A stretch of DNA of 64,000 nucleotides from Parus major. Taxonomy: Eukaryota > Chordata > Aves > Passeriformes > Paridae. The translations under genes were made by a program, and so were the position numbers. Where the stretch lies: positions 85,847,594-85,911,593 of the forward strand of contig NC_031770.1 of the NCBI RefSeq assembly GCF_001522545.3, read 5' to 3'. Every line of letters starts with the position of its first letter. Within the stretch, counting starts at the first letter, position 1. A model generated the notes under the pieces. That model had not been told where the DNA came from. It searched no databases and was given only the letters and a program-made list of their open reading frames with translations. Shown here in pieces: positions 1 to 12,500 of this stretch.

Positions 1-3000
1 AGAATTTAGGCCTATATGTATTTGGTCATATTTATTTTAGCTCATATATTATATACCATGGTAATCAGTCTTGGCAAAACACAAAAATACTGTTTCTCCA
101 TATGGAATTTAAATTACATCTGTTGGACTGGTTTTGTTAAACAGTTATTTGAAGCATTCCACTAAACATATAAAACAAATTAATTGGTATAATGGGATGT
201 TTATCTGTTAATAAGAGGCAAAATTATACCTTGCTTTATGAACAGAATGAAAACTAAAAAGCAAGAAAAATGTGAGCTCTGAATTTGAGTTTTTATCACC
301 CGAATTCAGAAGATCTTCTTTCAGGTCTATGGTCCAAAGAACAAGATGTAAGAGCTGTAATAGTCATTTATAGCTGGGTATTGCACATCTCTAATCCTCA
401 TGATGCTACTTGATAGCTGTCTAACAGTATTTTCACGATGCAGTGTGATGCTGAAACTTAGGATGGCTTGAGATTGTGGCAGAAGGGTCTAAAATGTCAA
501 GTGGGGATTGGCATAATTATGGGCCCTCCAAGCACTTCTGCAGATAATAAATCCACAGTGACAAGAAATGTGGAAATTGGCCTTTGGAGACTGCAATCCA
601 GCTGCTGTAGTAAGAGCCTTCATTTTACTAAAGGATCTAACAGAAAACATAAATTACTGGCTGCTGCTTTAACAGAAAAATAATGCTGCAAATAATTAGA
701 TATTAATTATTTCAAAGTTATAGCAAAATTATACAAAAAATATTGGCATATTGATGTGCATTTCTTGTTAGGAGTTTAGCTGCAGGATATATTATCTGGT
801 TTTTTATATTTTGAGTGTTCTGAGTCTAGCTGGTGATAACCATTTAATTTTGTGAGATTATAAATATTCTACAATTTACCCGTAAAAGTGGCTATAGGAT
901 TATATGCACTCAAAATTCTATTATTTGTAATTTCATTTTTTAGTATACATAAATAAACACACATTTTTGATATTATAACTTACCTACTTAACAGTACACA
1001 TATTTTAGTCTGATTTTCAGATTATGTGCTGGACAAATACATATATGATATTTTGAATTGCTTAAATCACAACAAAGAGATGCAAAAAAAAAAAAAAAAA
1101 CAGGGAAAGGATTAGAGGACAGGTACTGTGGTAGATATGTTTATCAGATAAATTGCAATGTATGAGGCAGATTTATCATGCTTAGTTCTTGCTTAAGGTA
1201 AGAGTTTTGTCTCATCAGAAATCATCTCAAATCTCTGAAATAAAGGGAGCAATTCACTTTCCAGTGTGGTAGTGATAACTATGAGAAGTTGGAAAAGAAC
1301 AAGCTGAGAGGAGATAAGAGCAGGTGGCTCTGTGTTATCACCAGAGACATTTTCAAATAATTTAAAATCTTCCTCAGAAGTTCCTCTCTGCCTCTGGTTG
1401 TGAAGGAAGTTAAAGACCTTGAGCAATCACAGTGACTATAGGCTTCAATATTCATTATGCAAAAAAGTATACTAGAACATTTTCTAAATATTGTCTACAA
1501 TCTCATCCAAATATGTGGAGATTATTTTCTTTGTTTTTTGGGGGGGTTTTGATTTGGTTTAGTTTTCTGTTTTGTTTTAATTTGGGTTGTTTTTGTTCTT
1601 GTTTTGGGGTTTTTTGTTTGTTTGGGTTTTTTTGGTTGTTTTTTTCTTTGCAGAGAGGGTCTACATATTTGATTTAAACAGAATTTGAGGATACAGTAAA
1701 TTAGATGGTCTGAGAGTTATGTTAATCTCTCTGAAAACCTGCAAAAAAGGCAGGTCAAAGCATTAAAAAAAAATTAGAAAAAAAAAATTAAAAAATCGTC
1801 TGTATATAAATAATGCAACCATATGCTGCAGATTCCAATTGAGGGAAAAAAAGCCATATATATATATATATATCCTTATCCAGCTGCAACCTTGAAATGA
1901 GCTGCTACTACTTCTGCTGAATGTTGTTTCAACTTTAGGGGCTCACTATTGTCCTTACATACAGGTTTCTCAAATATAAATACAGATTTTGAAATTAATA
2001 TTTCTTTTTCATCATGTAAGATGTAATGTCCCTATCTTGATGAGTATAAATTTCAGTAATCATTTCATTACGTGCATATCTCTAATGAATCACTTAGAAT
2101 TAAGCAGTTTTTCTATGCAGTTAACTTGAGCTGCCATATATATCTTCTTTCTTTTCATACATATCTGCTTTCTTATATATTTCCTTCTTAAACCATAGCA
2201 ACATTGCAGGTTCACCTTGTTTTGTTTTTAACTAGAACTATAAAATATGAGCAAAATTATAATTGTAGTCACGTGATTAATATTTTCTTAGATTTACTGA
2301 TGGGTTTTTTATGCACATTTTCATTTTAAATAATATTACAACTTCAATATTTGTGACTCTTTGCTATCCACTTTCAGTTCATTTAGAATGTATACTGAAA
2401 CAAAGGTACCAGAAATTCCAAATATGTGAAAATACACTGCTGACATTGAGTTAACTTGACATAAGCATTCTAAAACTTTAGATACACACTGTGAACATAA
2501 ATTATTGTCTCTTTCAATTAGGAGCCGTGTATTATTAACATCTTCTAAGCATTTTACTTAGAATTTGATTTTATAGTAAGTGAAATAAATGCAGTAAGTC
2601 TAGCAAACAATAATACATCATTGAAGGAAGAAAATATATTTACTTATATTTAAACTCATATATATATCTAAATGAATATTTACATTCAAAAAAATGTAAT
2701 ATCATGTTAATAATAAATTAGAGAAGGAAAATTGCATGAAGAAATGATATGAAGCCTCTCCTGGAAGTGGTCATGTTTCATGATATTGTCAAATATAATT
2801 TTTGTAATGGGCATAAAGTCTGTGACACACACATAATTCTTTGCTAGCAAATAAAATTGTCACTGAATAGCTATTATTTAAAGCAATGTGACAAACAATT
2901 GCTCCTGCAGTACCTATGCAGAGAGGTGTTTCCTATTTCATTCCTGGAAAATTTCACCTCAACAAAGCAGTAATGAAGGGGAAAAAGTTAGAGAAAAAAT

Positions 3001-4020
3001 TTCCTAAAATATCCTGTCTTTTACTCCTTTGGCTTTAATGTAGGTTTTATGTAGGTGGAAAGAATAGCTGTTGTCCTTTGTCTTTAGCACAGCTGCATCT
3101 GAATTTCATTTAATATGCAGGAAAAAAAAAAAGAAAAAAGAAACTCAAAAAAATCCCTCAAAAACCAGTGTGCACATCCATCTGGAGGAAAGCAACTCAG
3201 CAGTGACATCATCAAAGGGATGCCCAGACAGGGTGGTACTTACTTCATGTACCTCTGGCCATCTAACAGATAAATGTCATGCCACAGTTACGTCTCTCAT
3301 TTTCTCCCCAGTCTGAGGAGAACAGACTGCAGTGATGATTCACTCTATCTGCACCAGGGTCTGGGACACTGAGAATAAATCCCTCTCTGCAGGTGCTTTT
3401 TTGTAACTATTTCATAGGGAGAGGTTCTGAAGACTTATCAGAGCACTAACTAGCAATCCCAGAGATGTAAATCACATCAGATGTCTAATTAAAAAAAAAA
3501 AAAAAGAGATTATTTTCACCCTAAATTATAATTTCCTGCTGGAGAGAAAAAAAAAAAAATATTTGAAAAAGAAGCCTGAGATTATCCAATCCTACTAATA
3601 TTTTTTGAAATATAAATCCAAAATATTAATATAAATATAGAGAGAAGGCTATGGGGTCAAGTCTACCAAAAATTTTCAAGGAACATTCAATAAATCTATC
3701 TATATATAAATATCTACACTCTCTTTAACACAGCTGCATGTGAATCTGAAAGTGAATAACTGTGTTTCTTAGTTCAGGAAGATTCTTAACACTTGCTTAA
3801 AATAACCCAAAACAGAGCAAGAGCCATTGTTTTGAAATGTTACAAAGCATCTTAGTGTTATCATATTGAGGTATAACAATTCTCTCCATGAAAAACAATT
3901 GCAAGTGATTCTTGCTACTTACATGTGCCTTCCTTTCTGCTTTGTGTCTGTTCACACAGTCTTAAAGCGCATGTCAAGCCAGTAATGTAATGAAGCAATA
4001 ATAGCTTCACACATACTGAC
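1..4020. other. AT-rich non-coding DNA, no gene seen
   Basis: No open frame here resembles a known protein and no repeat family was recognised. It contains a 17-A run (1084-1100), a T/G-rich tract (1527-1650), a short AT dinucleotide run (1856-1873) and many A-runs of about 10-14 bases. The frames at 468-683, 1193-1426 and 3071-3316 are short, of low complexity or without recognisable motifs, and are treated as chance. Confidence 0.6.
1527..1650. repeat. T/G-rich low-complexity tract
   Basis: About 124 bases made almost only of T and G, with a run of seven or more G near 1540 and many TTTG and GGTTT words. The open frame across it translates to a Phe/Leu/Cys-rich string, which is a composition effect and not a membrane protein. 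Confidence 0.8.
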
Positions 4021-4034
4021 AGCCACCAGGAAGT

Positions 4035-4042
4035 TATATAAG
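4035..4042 (+). promoter_or_regulatory. Candidate TATA box
   Basis: The sequence TATATAAG lies 26 bases before an initiator-like CTCACCA whose A is at 4061, and 46 bases before an ATG at 4081. The spacing is slightly short but compatible with a TATA promoter. TATA-like words are common in AT-rich DNA, so the call rests on the features downstream: a signal-peptide-like frame and a good splice donor. Confidence 0.25.
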
Positions 4043-4080
4043 GAACTGAAAACAGGACTCACCAAAACTACTTCAAAAGA

Positions 4081-4556
4081 ATGCTAATTATTATTTCACT
4101 ATTTCTACTTTGCCTAAGGGATAAAAGTGGTAAGATGTTACTCTGTAACAATATACTCCTTTGAGTCAGTTAGAAAATATCTTTTTAAAAGGGACTGCTT
4201 AATATAATTATATCTTTATTTTGTTTATAATACCTTAGAATTTTGGCTGGCTTTAAACGTGCTTTGCAGTTATGTTCAATCTCCAAAGACAACATTTAGA
4301 GCACCATTTTGGATATCTTTATTTTTTAATTTTTTAATCTTCCCTCAAAGATCCTGTACACAAATTCTTCATAGTAGCGACTCTGGTGTCAAATAGAAGT
4401 CAGGTAGATTTGGTTTTCAATGGATTACTATTTTTTTATTCTACTTCCTTAAATACCTCCATATATTTTAAAAACTTTTTTGAGTAATTTGGACTGTCTT
4501 TTGTTCTTACAGTTGTGTACTTACTAAGTTACATTCAGACACATGTACACAAATAA
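4081..4556 (+). other. Candidate two-exon small secreted-peptide or non-coding transcript unit (unconfirmed)
   Basis: Seen: an ATG at 4081 with a purine at -3 opens a 16-codon stretch reading Met, then a strongly hydrophobic run (LIIISLFLLCL), then RDKS. It is broken after one base of the next codon by AAAGTG|GTAAGA at 4129/4130, a near-consensus splice donor in phase 1. A pyrimidine-rich acceptor (TCTTTTGTTCTTACAG) ends at 4512. Joining the two gives 13 more codons after the split one and a TAA at 4554-4556, overlapping an AATAAA polyadenylation hexamer at 4552-4557. Known: signal-peptide exons ending in phase 1 are common in secreted and Ig/CCP-type proteins. Inference: this could be exon 1 of a secreted protein, a roughly 30-residue microprotein, or a spliced non-coding RNA. 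No homologue is recognised, and each element could arise by chance in AT-rich DNA. Confidence 0.2.
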
Positions 4557-4559
4557 AGC

Positions 4560-5577
4560 CAGCCTCATCTCAGGAATCTCAGATCATGTGAGACCCCCAC
4601 AGCTTGTTGAGAAAGAAGCCTGCAGGAAAGATTATGAGGCATTTGAAACTAAATTATTATTCTTAGCTGATTGAAGCATTCATCACAAGTCTTGTATTTG
4701 CTGACTGTAGCCCTTTATTCTCTCTCTCTGAACAGATGGAAATTTGTATACTTTTGTTTCTCAGGACTGCTCCACTAGTTACTGCAAATATATTTGAGCT
4801 TTGGGATTTTTTTTATGAACTTTAGCAGAATATTGAGTTACTAGTATATTATTTGCAATTCACTATTTAGGATTTGATTGGTCTCTAAATCAATGTAATT
4901 CTCGCTCTCCTAAATTTTCAGACTAAAGGGACTGTAATGTTTAAGCATATCTCCTGCTCACAACAGGGACATTCTTTACCCAGGGCTGCATAAAAGCTGA
5001 GCTCAGAGTTAGGAAAATGCACTTGAGCTTTTAGCAAATTGCAACTTTTTTCTCTTGTGTCTTTAATTTGCCTCTCTCGAAACAATCTGCTCGTTTTTAA
5101 AGAATGATGGTAAATGATGGAGAGGCTGTAATACCTTCTCTTTGTGCTCTTGCTAAGACTGGCATCCAAAACCAAACAGATCTGTCCATCTCCCACTGCA
5201 CGTGTGTAAGAGACTCAAACATCATAATTACCTTAAACACTCTCCAGGCCACAGAAAGAACTGGAAAGATGAACCACCACAGTGAGAGCTTGAGATAAGA
5301 ACAGAAGGGAGGAATTTGCAACAGGAAGACATTAGTTCCAGGTCTGGTGAGGCAGATCTGGGTAACATACTGGTTAATGCATCCAGACAAAAATTCCCAC
5401 TGTGGCAAACTGTGGAAAAGAAAGCAACAACTCAGGCACAAGCCATCCCAAGTTGTGAGAAAAGCATCTGTACACCAAGTGTTCTCAGAACTTGGACTGT
5501 ATAAAGCTGATACCCAAGAAGAACTGAAGCAGTAAAATCATGGACAAAGGACTCTATAAGTATTTACAGTGAGGGAG
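4560..5577. other. Non-coding stretch, no assignment
   Basis: AT-rich up to about 4920, then more balanced in composition from about 5100 to 5540. Several overlapping short frames on both strands cover that balanced part (5097-5441 minus, 5316-5504 plus), but none has a recognisable motif. The balanced composition and position just before a probable LTR allow that it is old internal retroviral or other repeat sequence; this is not supported further. Confidence 0.4.
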
Positions 5578-6457
5578 GATATGTTTACTATGGACAGGCC
5601 ACACTCCAGAGTCATCTCCTAAAGATGTGCGTGCCCCCCACTGCCCTTATTCTCTATTTATTCCCCAAAGTATTACATATGCATAGGATTAGACACGATA
5701 CATATTCATTGTCTGACTCCACCTGCTCTCGTCTCGTATGGTAATGAGCTCCATGCCACCCTGGCATGCTCAGTTCTTCCTTTGAAATGGGTCTGGGGTC
5801 TTTTTAATGAAATCTTTCTTTTCCTCAGACTTGAACTTTTTGACTGTGTTCTGTTGGCTGCTGTCCTGGTTCTCCTGGAGACAGTTCAGATCCTTTGCTT
5901 GCAGGTGTAGACATGGCTTTTCCATAACAATCCATCCTCCTTGTCTCCTTCTACAAATACAAGTTAAGACAACTGGAATGACATATATATCCTTGGACTA
6001 TTCATTTAATCTTGGCAGTTGTTGGCTACATTGTATTCCCTTTGCAAGCAGGACCTGCATAGCCTTGCCTTTAACTAAGCAGACTTAGTCCTGCATTGCT
6101 TCTATCTTAAATTCTTTTCCATTCCTTTTACTTTGAATTTTCTCATAAGCTGCTTATGTTTTAGTTAAAATCCTAATTTTCTAATTTTCTTGTCTCAGAA
6201 CAATCTGGGGATCCCCACCACTGACAAGACCAGAAAGATCACTAGGACACACTCTAAATCCATGGGATGGTGATAGAATTCTACTTAAACTGTCCTTCCT
6301 CACACTCTTTCTCTCCCTCCCACTCTTTCCTATTTCTTTCTATCTGTCTCTACCTGACATTTACTGTTAAATAAACTCTGTACTATTGACTTTGGCATAT
6401 GGTCTTGTTTGCACCTTATTTCAAGCAGAAGCATCTCTTAATAATTGGATCACAACA
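5578..6457 (+). mobile_element. Probable endogenous-retrovirus LTR, plus orientation
   Basis: A block of balanced composition inside AT-rich DNA, with text resembling a dispersed songbird LTR (for example around 5690-5800 and 5880-5960). Near its right end an AATAAA hexamer (6370-6375) is followed about 80 bases later by a CACAACA end, as expected for R-U5 of a plus-strand LTR. The left edge is not resolved, no target-site duplication was found, and no retroviral gene adjoins it. It would be a solo LTR or decayed remnant. The 93-codon frame at 5807-6088 inside it is not considered a gene. Confirmation needs a masking run against avian LTR consensus sequences. Confidence 0.45.
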
Positions 6458-6459
6458 GC

Positions 6460-8485
6460 ATGTCACTGTAGCAGATCCAATATGTGTGTGGTGAGTGAAG
6501 GAAACAATGCAGACTGTGTATAGTCCACTGGGCAGCTTAACCCAGACACTTCAGGATGACTGAATCAAACCTGTACATTAGGCAAGCACTAATGAAACTG
6601 ACTTTGGCACGTAACTTCCAGACACTGACCCTTCTCTACATCTCTGAAGATAAATTTGCCACCATGTGATCCAGTGTGCACCATTTGTTTTCTCTTTTGT
6701 TAATATTTTTTATTGTCACTTTTAGAACCATTATCTGTGAGAACTGCTATAGGACTTTTGCAGCAACTAGCATAGGAAGAGTGTATTTTTAACACTTTAT
6801 ACTACTGGTAGTTATAGATATATTTTCATTGCCCTTGACTGTAGTATTCCTTTTGAATGAATGCTCTGGTGGCTTTATCTACACTGAATATTCTCATGCA
6901 TTTCAGCAGTTTTGTTTCTACAATAAATTCTTAGATTTAATATTAGGACTATGCACTTTCGATATGTCAGTTAAAATATAAAATATATTTTTTTATTAAA
7001 TTATTTCTTTCATTAAAGAAAGAAAAATACAGAGATTTGAGTCTTGAGAGAATATATTATACACTTAATTTCTAAGTGTACAGGCAGATTTTCATTATCA
7101 TAATGATATCTAAGAGAACCAAGCAATGCCATTGCTATATTTCCCTAAGTTCTACATAAAGGGAGACTAGAAAAACTGTCAGTCTAGGAGACATCTGAAT
7201 GATTAAAAGAAGTTTCTTTTCTTACTAAATTCTGAAGTTTTTCATAAAGCATATGATGATAGCTACCTGTAGATAAAGAGTATCTAATGAAGACTAGTAA
7301 CAAATGGTGTTAATTTTTTGGTACAATCTTGTTGCCTCTTTATTATTTAATGTCTTGATTATATGCCATACTTTTGGTCTACCTTCAATAGTAAAATTTC
7401 TATTACAGTTAATGAATCACAGCTCATTTCTTCTGAGTTAAGTGCTAGTGAAAGATGGACATTTGCAAAATATATATAAGGTTGCTGTTGCCCCATTTGT
7501 ACAGCTGTCATTTCAGACTCTGAGGAAATAAAGGCATTTTTTTTCAAAAAGTGTGAGCCAGTCATAGCCTTTTATCACAACTTTTACACCCTAGAAAGTG
7601 AAAACTGATGTCCTTGAAAGTTTTCTTGGAAGCCTAAAACTCATTATATTCAGATAGTGACAGGGATTCCTTCAGTGCATGCCTGTTTCTGTTATACCTT
7701 TCAGTGTATCTTTCTGAAACCACGATTGGAGACCAAGCAAGAAATGATAAGGAAAGCTGTCATTCAGATGTGTTCATTTAAAGAAGTTCACTACTTCACA
7801 GCTCTATTTATCTTTGAGATTGTGTCAAAAATATTTAGTTAACTACTACCATTCTAGGCCAGAGGGCTTCATTCTTGTCATTTTGAATATCAGCTGGGTC
7901 TCGTGTAGGCATGCAAAGAATAAACTGAAGAATATTTTTTTGTAGAGCTTTAAGAATTGAACATTATTACTATTATTTCTCTGCTGACAAGGTGTGATGA
8001 GTGCTTTTAACAATAACTACAACTCTGTGTGCTTTATTAATCATTAAGTGTTATGTGAAATTTTCCCTATTTGGAAGTAATTAGCCTAGTAAAAAGTAAT
8101 TAAACCGATTAAAAAAATTCCTAAATTTCCCTTTTTTGTTTTAATGGTTATATCTGTCATGTTTTGAAATTCTGATGCATTTTTATAAATTGTGAGAGTG
8201 AATATCAATACTCTTTTCTAAAGTGGTATCTGATAAAGATTTTATAAAAAATAAAACAAATAAACTCCAGAAATAGGCAATGTTGACCTCAACAAAAAAC
8301 AAACACACAGAAAAATACCCCTAAGAATATAAATAGTAGATAAAATAAAATTAAGGGATAACAATATGACTGACCACAACATTTGACTAGAGTCTCAGCA
8401 TGGCAAAATGTTTCAGTTCAAAATCATACTTTTATAAAACACTGTTGTGGGGTGATGCTGGCCAGATGCCAGGCACCAATGAAAG
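6460..8485. other. AT-rich non-coding DNA
   Basis: No gene or recognised repeat. Short frames (7359-7565 minus, 7657-7842 plus) have no motif. TAATTA-type words are frequent around 8070-8115 but are expected in DNA this AT-rich. Confidence 0.55.
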
Positions 8486-8533
8486 TCTCTCCCTCCCTCC
8501 CTCCCTCCCTCCCTCCCTCCCTCCTTCCTCTCT
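8486..8533. repeat. (CCCT)n microsatellite
   Basis: About ten near-perfect TCCC units, ending with slightly degenerate CCTTCCTCTCT. On the minus strand this is a GGGA repeat, read in one frame as Glu-Gly-Gly-Arg repeats, which explains the odd 77-codon minus frame over it. A purine/pyrimidine mirror tract of this kind is likely to be length-polymorphic. Confidence 0.95.
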
Positions 8534-8639
8534 ACAGCTGGACAGAGGAGAAAGAGTTTAACAAAGGTACATGAGTTAAGAAAAAGGACTGGTGAGAGAG
8601 CACTCATTAATACTATCAAGGGCAAACCAGCTTGACTTA

Positions 8640-9557
8640 GAGACATAATGTGACTTTATTATTCACAGAATCAGAGCAGGATAAGAAATAGAATAAGCCC
8701 TTAAAAACATCTTTCCCCCCTACTCACTCCTTCCCAGTGGTACAAGAAGACTGGGAATGGGGATTTTGGTCAGTTCATCAGCCAAGGTTTCTCTCGCTGC
8801 TCTGGGAGAGGAGTCCTTTCCCTTCTGCATGGTGGGGTCCTTTCCATGGCAGACAGCTGTTCGTGAACTTCTCCAGCATGGCTCCGTCTCACAGGCAACA
8901 GCCCCCCAAAACTGCTGCAGCGTGACTCCATCCCACAGGCAACATTACCTCTCAAACTGCTGCTGTGTGGATCACTCTTCCCACGGCCCAGTTCTCCAAG
9001 CACAGGCTGCTCCAGCCTGGGGGCAGCGCCTGTCTCTCTATGGGTCTCTCACTGGATCACAGCCTCCTGTCAGGCATCCACCTGCCCTGCCATGGGCACC
9101 TTCCCCAGGAGCTGCAGGTGGATCTCTGCATCCCTCTTGGATCCCCAGGGGCTGTGGGTGGATCTCTGCATCCCCCATGGATTCCCAGGGGCTGCAGGGC
9201 ACAGCTGCTTCACCAGGGCCTGCAGAGGAATCCCAGCTCTGGAGCCTGGAGCACCTCCTGCCCCTCCTTCTCCACTGCCCTTGGTGTCTGCCAATCCATT
9301 CCTCTCACATGTTCTCACCTTGCTCTTGTCTGACTGGAATTAAAACTGCCCCACAACCTCTGTTTTGATTTCTTCTTAAATATGGTTTCAAAGAGGCATT
9401 ACCAGCATTTCTAATTGGTCCAGTCTTGGCCAGCATCATGTCCATCTTTGGAGTCATCAAGGATTGGCTCTGTTGGATATGAAACTTCTAGCAGATTTCA
9501 CAGAAGCCACCTCTCTTCCCCTATGCTAAAAAAACCAGCTCATGCAAACCCAATACA
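8640..9557 (-). mobile_element. GC-rich avian endogenous-retrovirus LTR, antisense
   Basis: A GC-rich island of about 0.9 kb matching by eye the reverse complement of a common songbird LTR. On the minus strand it begins TGTATTGGGTTTGCATG (from 9557) and has an AATAAA near its far end (TTTATT at 8655-8660). It contains the family's internal repeated blocks around 8870-8960 and 9111-9190. No gag, pol or env adjoins it, so it is a solo LTR or fragment. No clear target-site duplication was found, so the left edge is approximate. Divergence from the expected consensus is considerable, suggesting an old insertion. The 203-codon plus-strand frame from 8757 crosses the LTR on the wrong strand and is a composition artefact. 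Confidence 0.7.
9111..9190. repeat. Two 40-bp tandem units inside the LTR
   Basis: Units 9111-9150 and 9151-9190 match at 35 of 40 positions. Both carry GGTGGATCTCTGCATCC and end CCCAGGG. A related but longer and less regular pair lies near 8870-8960 (CTCC/CTGCAGC...CACAGGCAAC). Internal repeats of this type are part of the LTR family's structure and not a separate element. Confidence 0.85.
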
Positions 9558-12500
9558 AACCCATTAACATTTTTTAAATCTAAATGATTGAGGCCAGGTC
9601 ATTTCCTTAGGTTTAAATAGAAAGCCTTTATTTAATTAGTTACCAGGAGCTTATATTCCTTATTGTTGGTTTTTAATAGTAGAATCAGTCCCAAATGTTT
9701 ATGAGTAGTAAAAGATTTAGGACAATACAGGATGGGCAAATCATCACATCTTCATATTTACTAGTCTTGACATTTACTAATCTTACCTTGACTACTTTTC
9801 ATTTCTCTTTTTCTGTAAAAAACTCATTTAAGATATATTAGTATATTTTATGGCCCATTTAGTATCTGATCTGGATGATAAGACTGCCAGAGACATGAAC
9901 GTTGTACTGTGGACAACTTCCCAGCAGGAACTGGAATTCCAAATAACTTCATGTCTGATAATGAAGAGGTCAATGGATAGTGCTAATGTTCTGCAAAATA
10001 ATCTCTATAGACCATTAGCAGTTCCTGGAAGCATTTTGAAATCAGATGAAGATTTTTAATCTGTTAAAGAAAAAGGAGAAATAGGTATCATCTTTCGTGC
10101 AGATAACTACTTTTCATTCTTCACTTAGTCTCCTAATCAAAAAGATTTATTAATATGGAAATTATTTTCATCATATTAGTGATCTCATTTATATAATTCT
10201 AAGCTTATGAACATGATTTGCTAAACAAAAGCATTCACAGAAATTGGAAATACACTGCAGAGACTGGTACTCAGAAAAAAAAATGCAAATGAATAAAGCT
10301 AGGCATAAATAGACACTTATGTGTGTTATGTTTATTCAGATAATTTTGTAATTATAACACTACTTTTATACTTTGGGACTTGCTTTCACAAAGCACTGAA
10401 AATATCCATTTACTTCTTATTCCTATTTAATCTGTCTCCTCCCATCCCTTCTACTATGGGTGTTCACAATTCTACGAAGGACAAGAATAAAACAGGAGTG
10501 GTTAAGAGACAGCAGGAACTGAGTGTAAAGTCAATGCACTTTGAGAAAAAAAACTAAGGTAAGCTTATATGAAATGTGTCCTGAAAATTAGCATAAAGCA
10601 GACTTATGTTCTAACATTGTTATACTTCAGGAAGTTCCTAATGTCACTTTGCCACTACTTCTTCAGCAGATGGTCTCTTTTTCTTAGCAAATGAAAAAAA
10701 AAGAGAGAAATGGAAATGTAAATTTTTGTCTTATTTAGTGTAAGTATTCAGACTGTTGGTATTTGAATACCAACAGTATTAAGACTGTTGGTGTTTGAAT
10801 ATTATTACTACTATTTTGTTTCTTCATGTTCTGTGACAAAAAATATGCTTCATTTCTCACAAAAACAAGCAGTTTTCAACACAGAGACTTAAAGACTAAA
10901 TTAGATATAATACATATTGTCCGTGTCATTAAAAATGTGTATAAGATAGAGTCTGAAAAAATATGGAAGGCAAAATATTAAAGAAATATGAGAAAATATT
11001 AATCCAAATGTTTCTTGTTCAAATTAAGGATTTTGTACTAACAAAAATGGACACATTATCTTTTTACTCACGTGGCATTCCTGTGGCACAGAGCAGAGAA
11101 TGGTTTCCAGTAAGTATAGGGAGGGTCTTGGAGCAGACAGTATGACTCCAAAGTAGCCTTTGAGTGAATTTTTTGGCTCACAGAAAATATAATGATAGGC
11201 TGCATTAGAGCAGTTTCAATTTTATTCATGTTATTTTATGAATTTTGATCAAAGTACAGAGGTTAGAAGACATTCTGTAATCATTTGCCCTGAAGCCACA
11301 GTAGCGTCTTCCTCTGTTATGAAGGATCTGTCTTAACTTGACAGCAACAGAGAGAAAAGGACAAACTGGGATAAAGCTCAGACTTAAATACACATGAGCT
11401 GATAGATGGGCCTTTTCATTTACTGGCTGTGAATGAAGGAATCTGTCACTATCATCTGTGCAGCAACACACAAAGCATGAACTCTCAAGGAATCAATGTT
11501 CAGCATTTTTACAATTATTAAATTACTGTACCATTTCCAAACAACTTTCCTCTGGGCCATATATTTTGCCCTTAGTAACTAAGCTTGTTTGTTCTATATA
11601 TTGGAAATGAGACTGTCATTACATTTTTATGACACTTTTATCTAGTCATGTTGTTAATACTAACAGCATTTTTAAAGGCATAAGGAGTATCTTTGCATCT
11701 TTCTCTAATAAAGCCTGGGAGAAAATGCATTCCTAAATTGATAATGTTTCTGTCTTTAATTTAAATACATTTGATTCTAATTCACCCTTGGGAGTGCAGA
11801 TAGTGGATATGTGGTGGCTAAGTAGCATTAACACAGTGTATGTTGCCATAATAATTTCTGGGGAAGGAAGAGCTGTAAAAGGAAATGGTCTCCTCATATT
11901 TAGTTACATGCTTGAGAGACTGCAAGCTTTCCAGTAGCCACTCTCAAAGGCTTACAAACTGCATCTTGAACACTGCATCACAGACATAGTCTGCAGGTCA
12001 TCACTGGAAATGTTATCCCATGCATTAAAGTTATCCTCCTAAGCAGGCAAGCTGAAACATTACCACAAAGAATTAGCATTATAGCCACTCAAAGCAGTAA
12101 ACTTTTAGCAGGCTTGTAAAAGCACTGTAACATCGAGGCCTACATATGAGATCTTTATTTTTCCAGAAATTCCAAAAAAGGTGGTAAAAGTCATGAAAAT
12201 GCATTTACAGCAAAAATGTCTATGTAGAAAGTTATCGGTCTGTTCACAAAAAAGTCAGGTTGCTGTCATCTAGCTGGAATGATTAGTCAGCTTTAGAAAA
12301 TTCTTACTTAAACACCTTCCATGATGGTTAGAGAACAACACAATTTATTTTTTTTTCAAAATAGCTTATTTATTAAATTAGATATCTAGCATAACTAGAA
12401 GAATTTTGTAGCTGTTTTTATAAAATAAAATTCTCATTCATCTGAGAAATTAATAATAACTTGTTACATACTTTCTTTTTTTACATACTTTTTCATGTTC

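Noticed and set aside
8757..9368. 203-codon plus-strand open frame, longest in the window
   Set aside because: It runs antisense through a GC-rich LTR, where stop codons are rare by composition; overlapping frames on both strands are equally open. No domain or splice context.
9850..10059. 69-codon frame with ordinary composition and an ATG
   Set aside because: Considered as a retrocopy scrap or small gene, but no similarity, poly(A) tail or splice site supports it.
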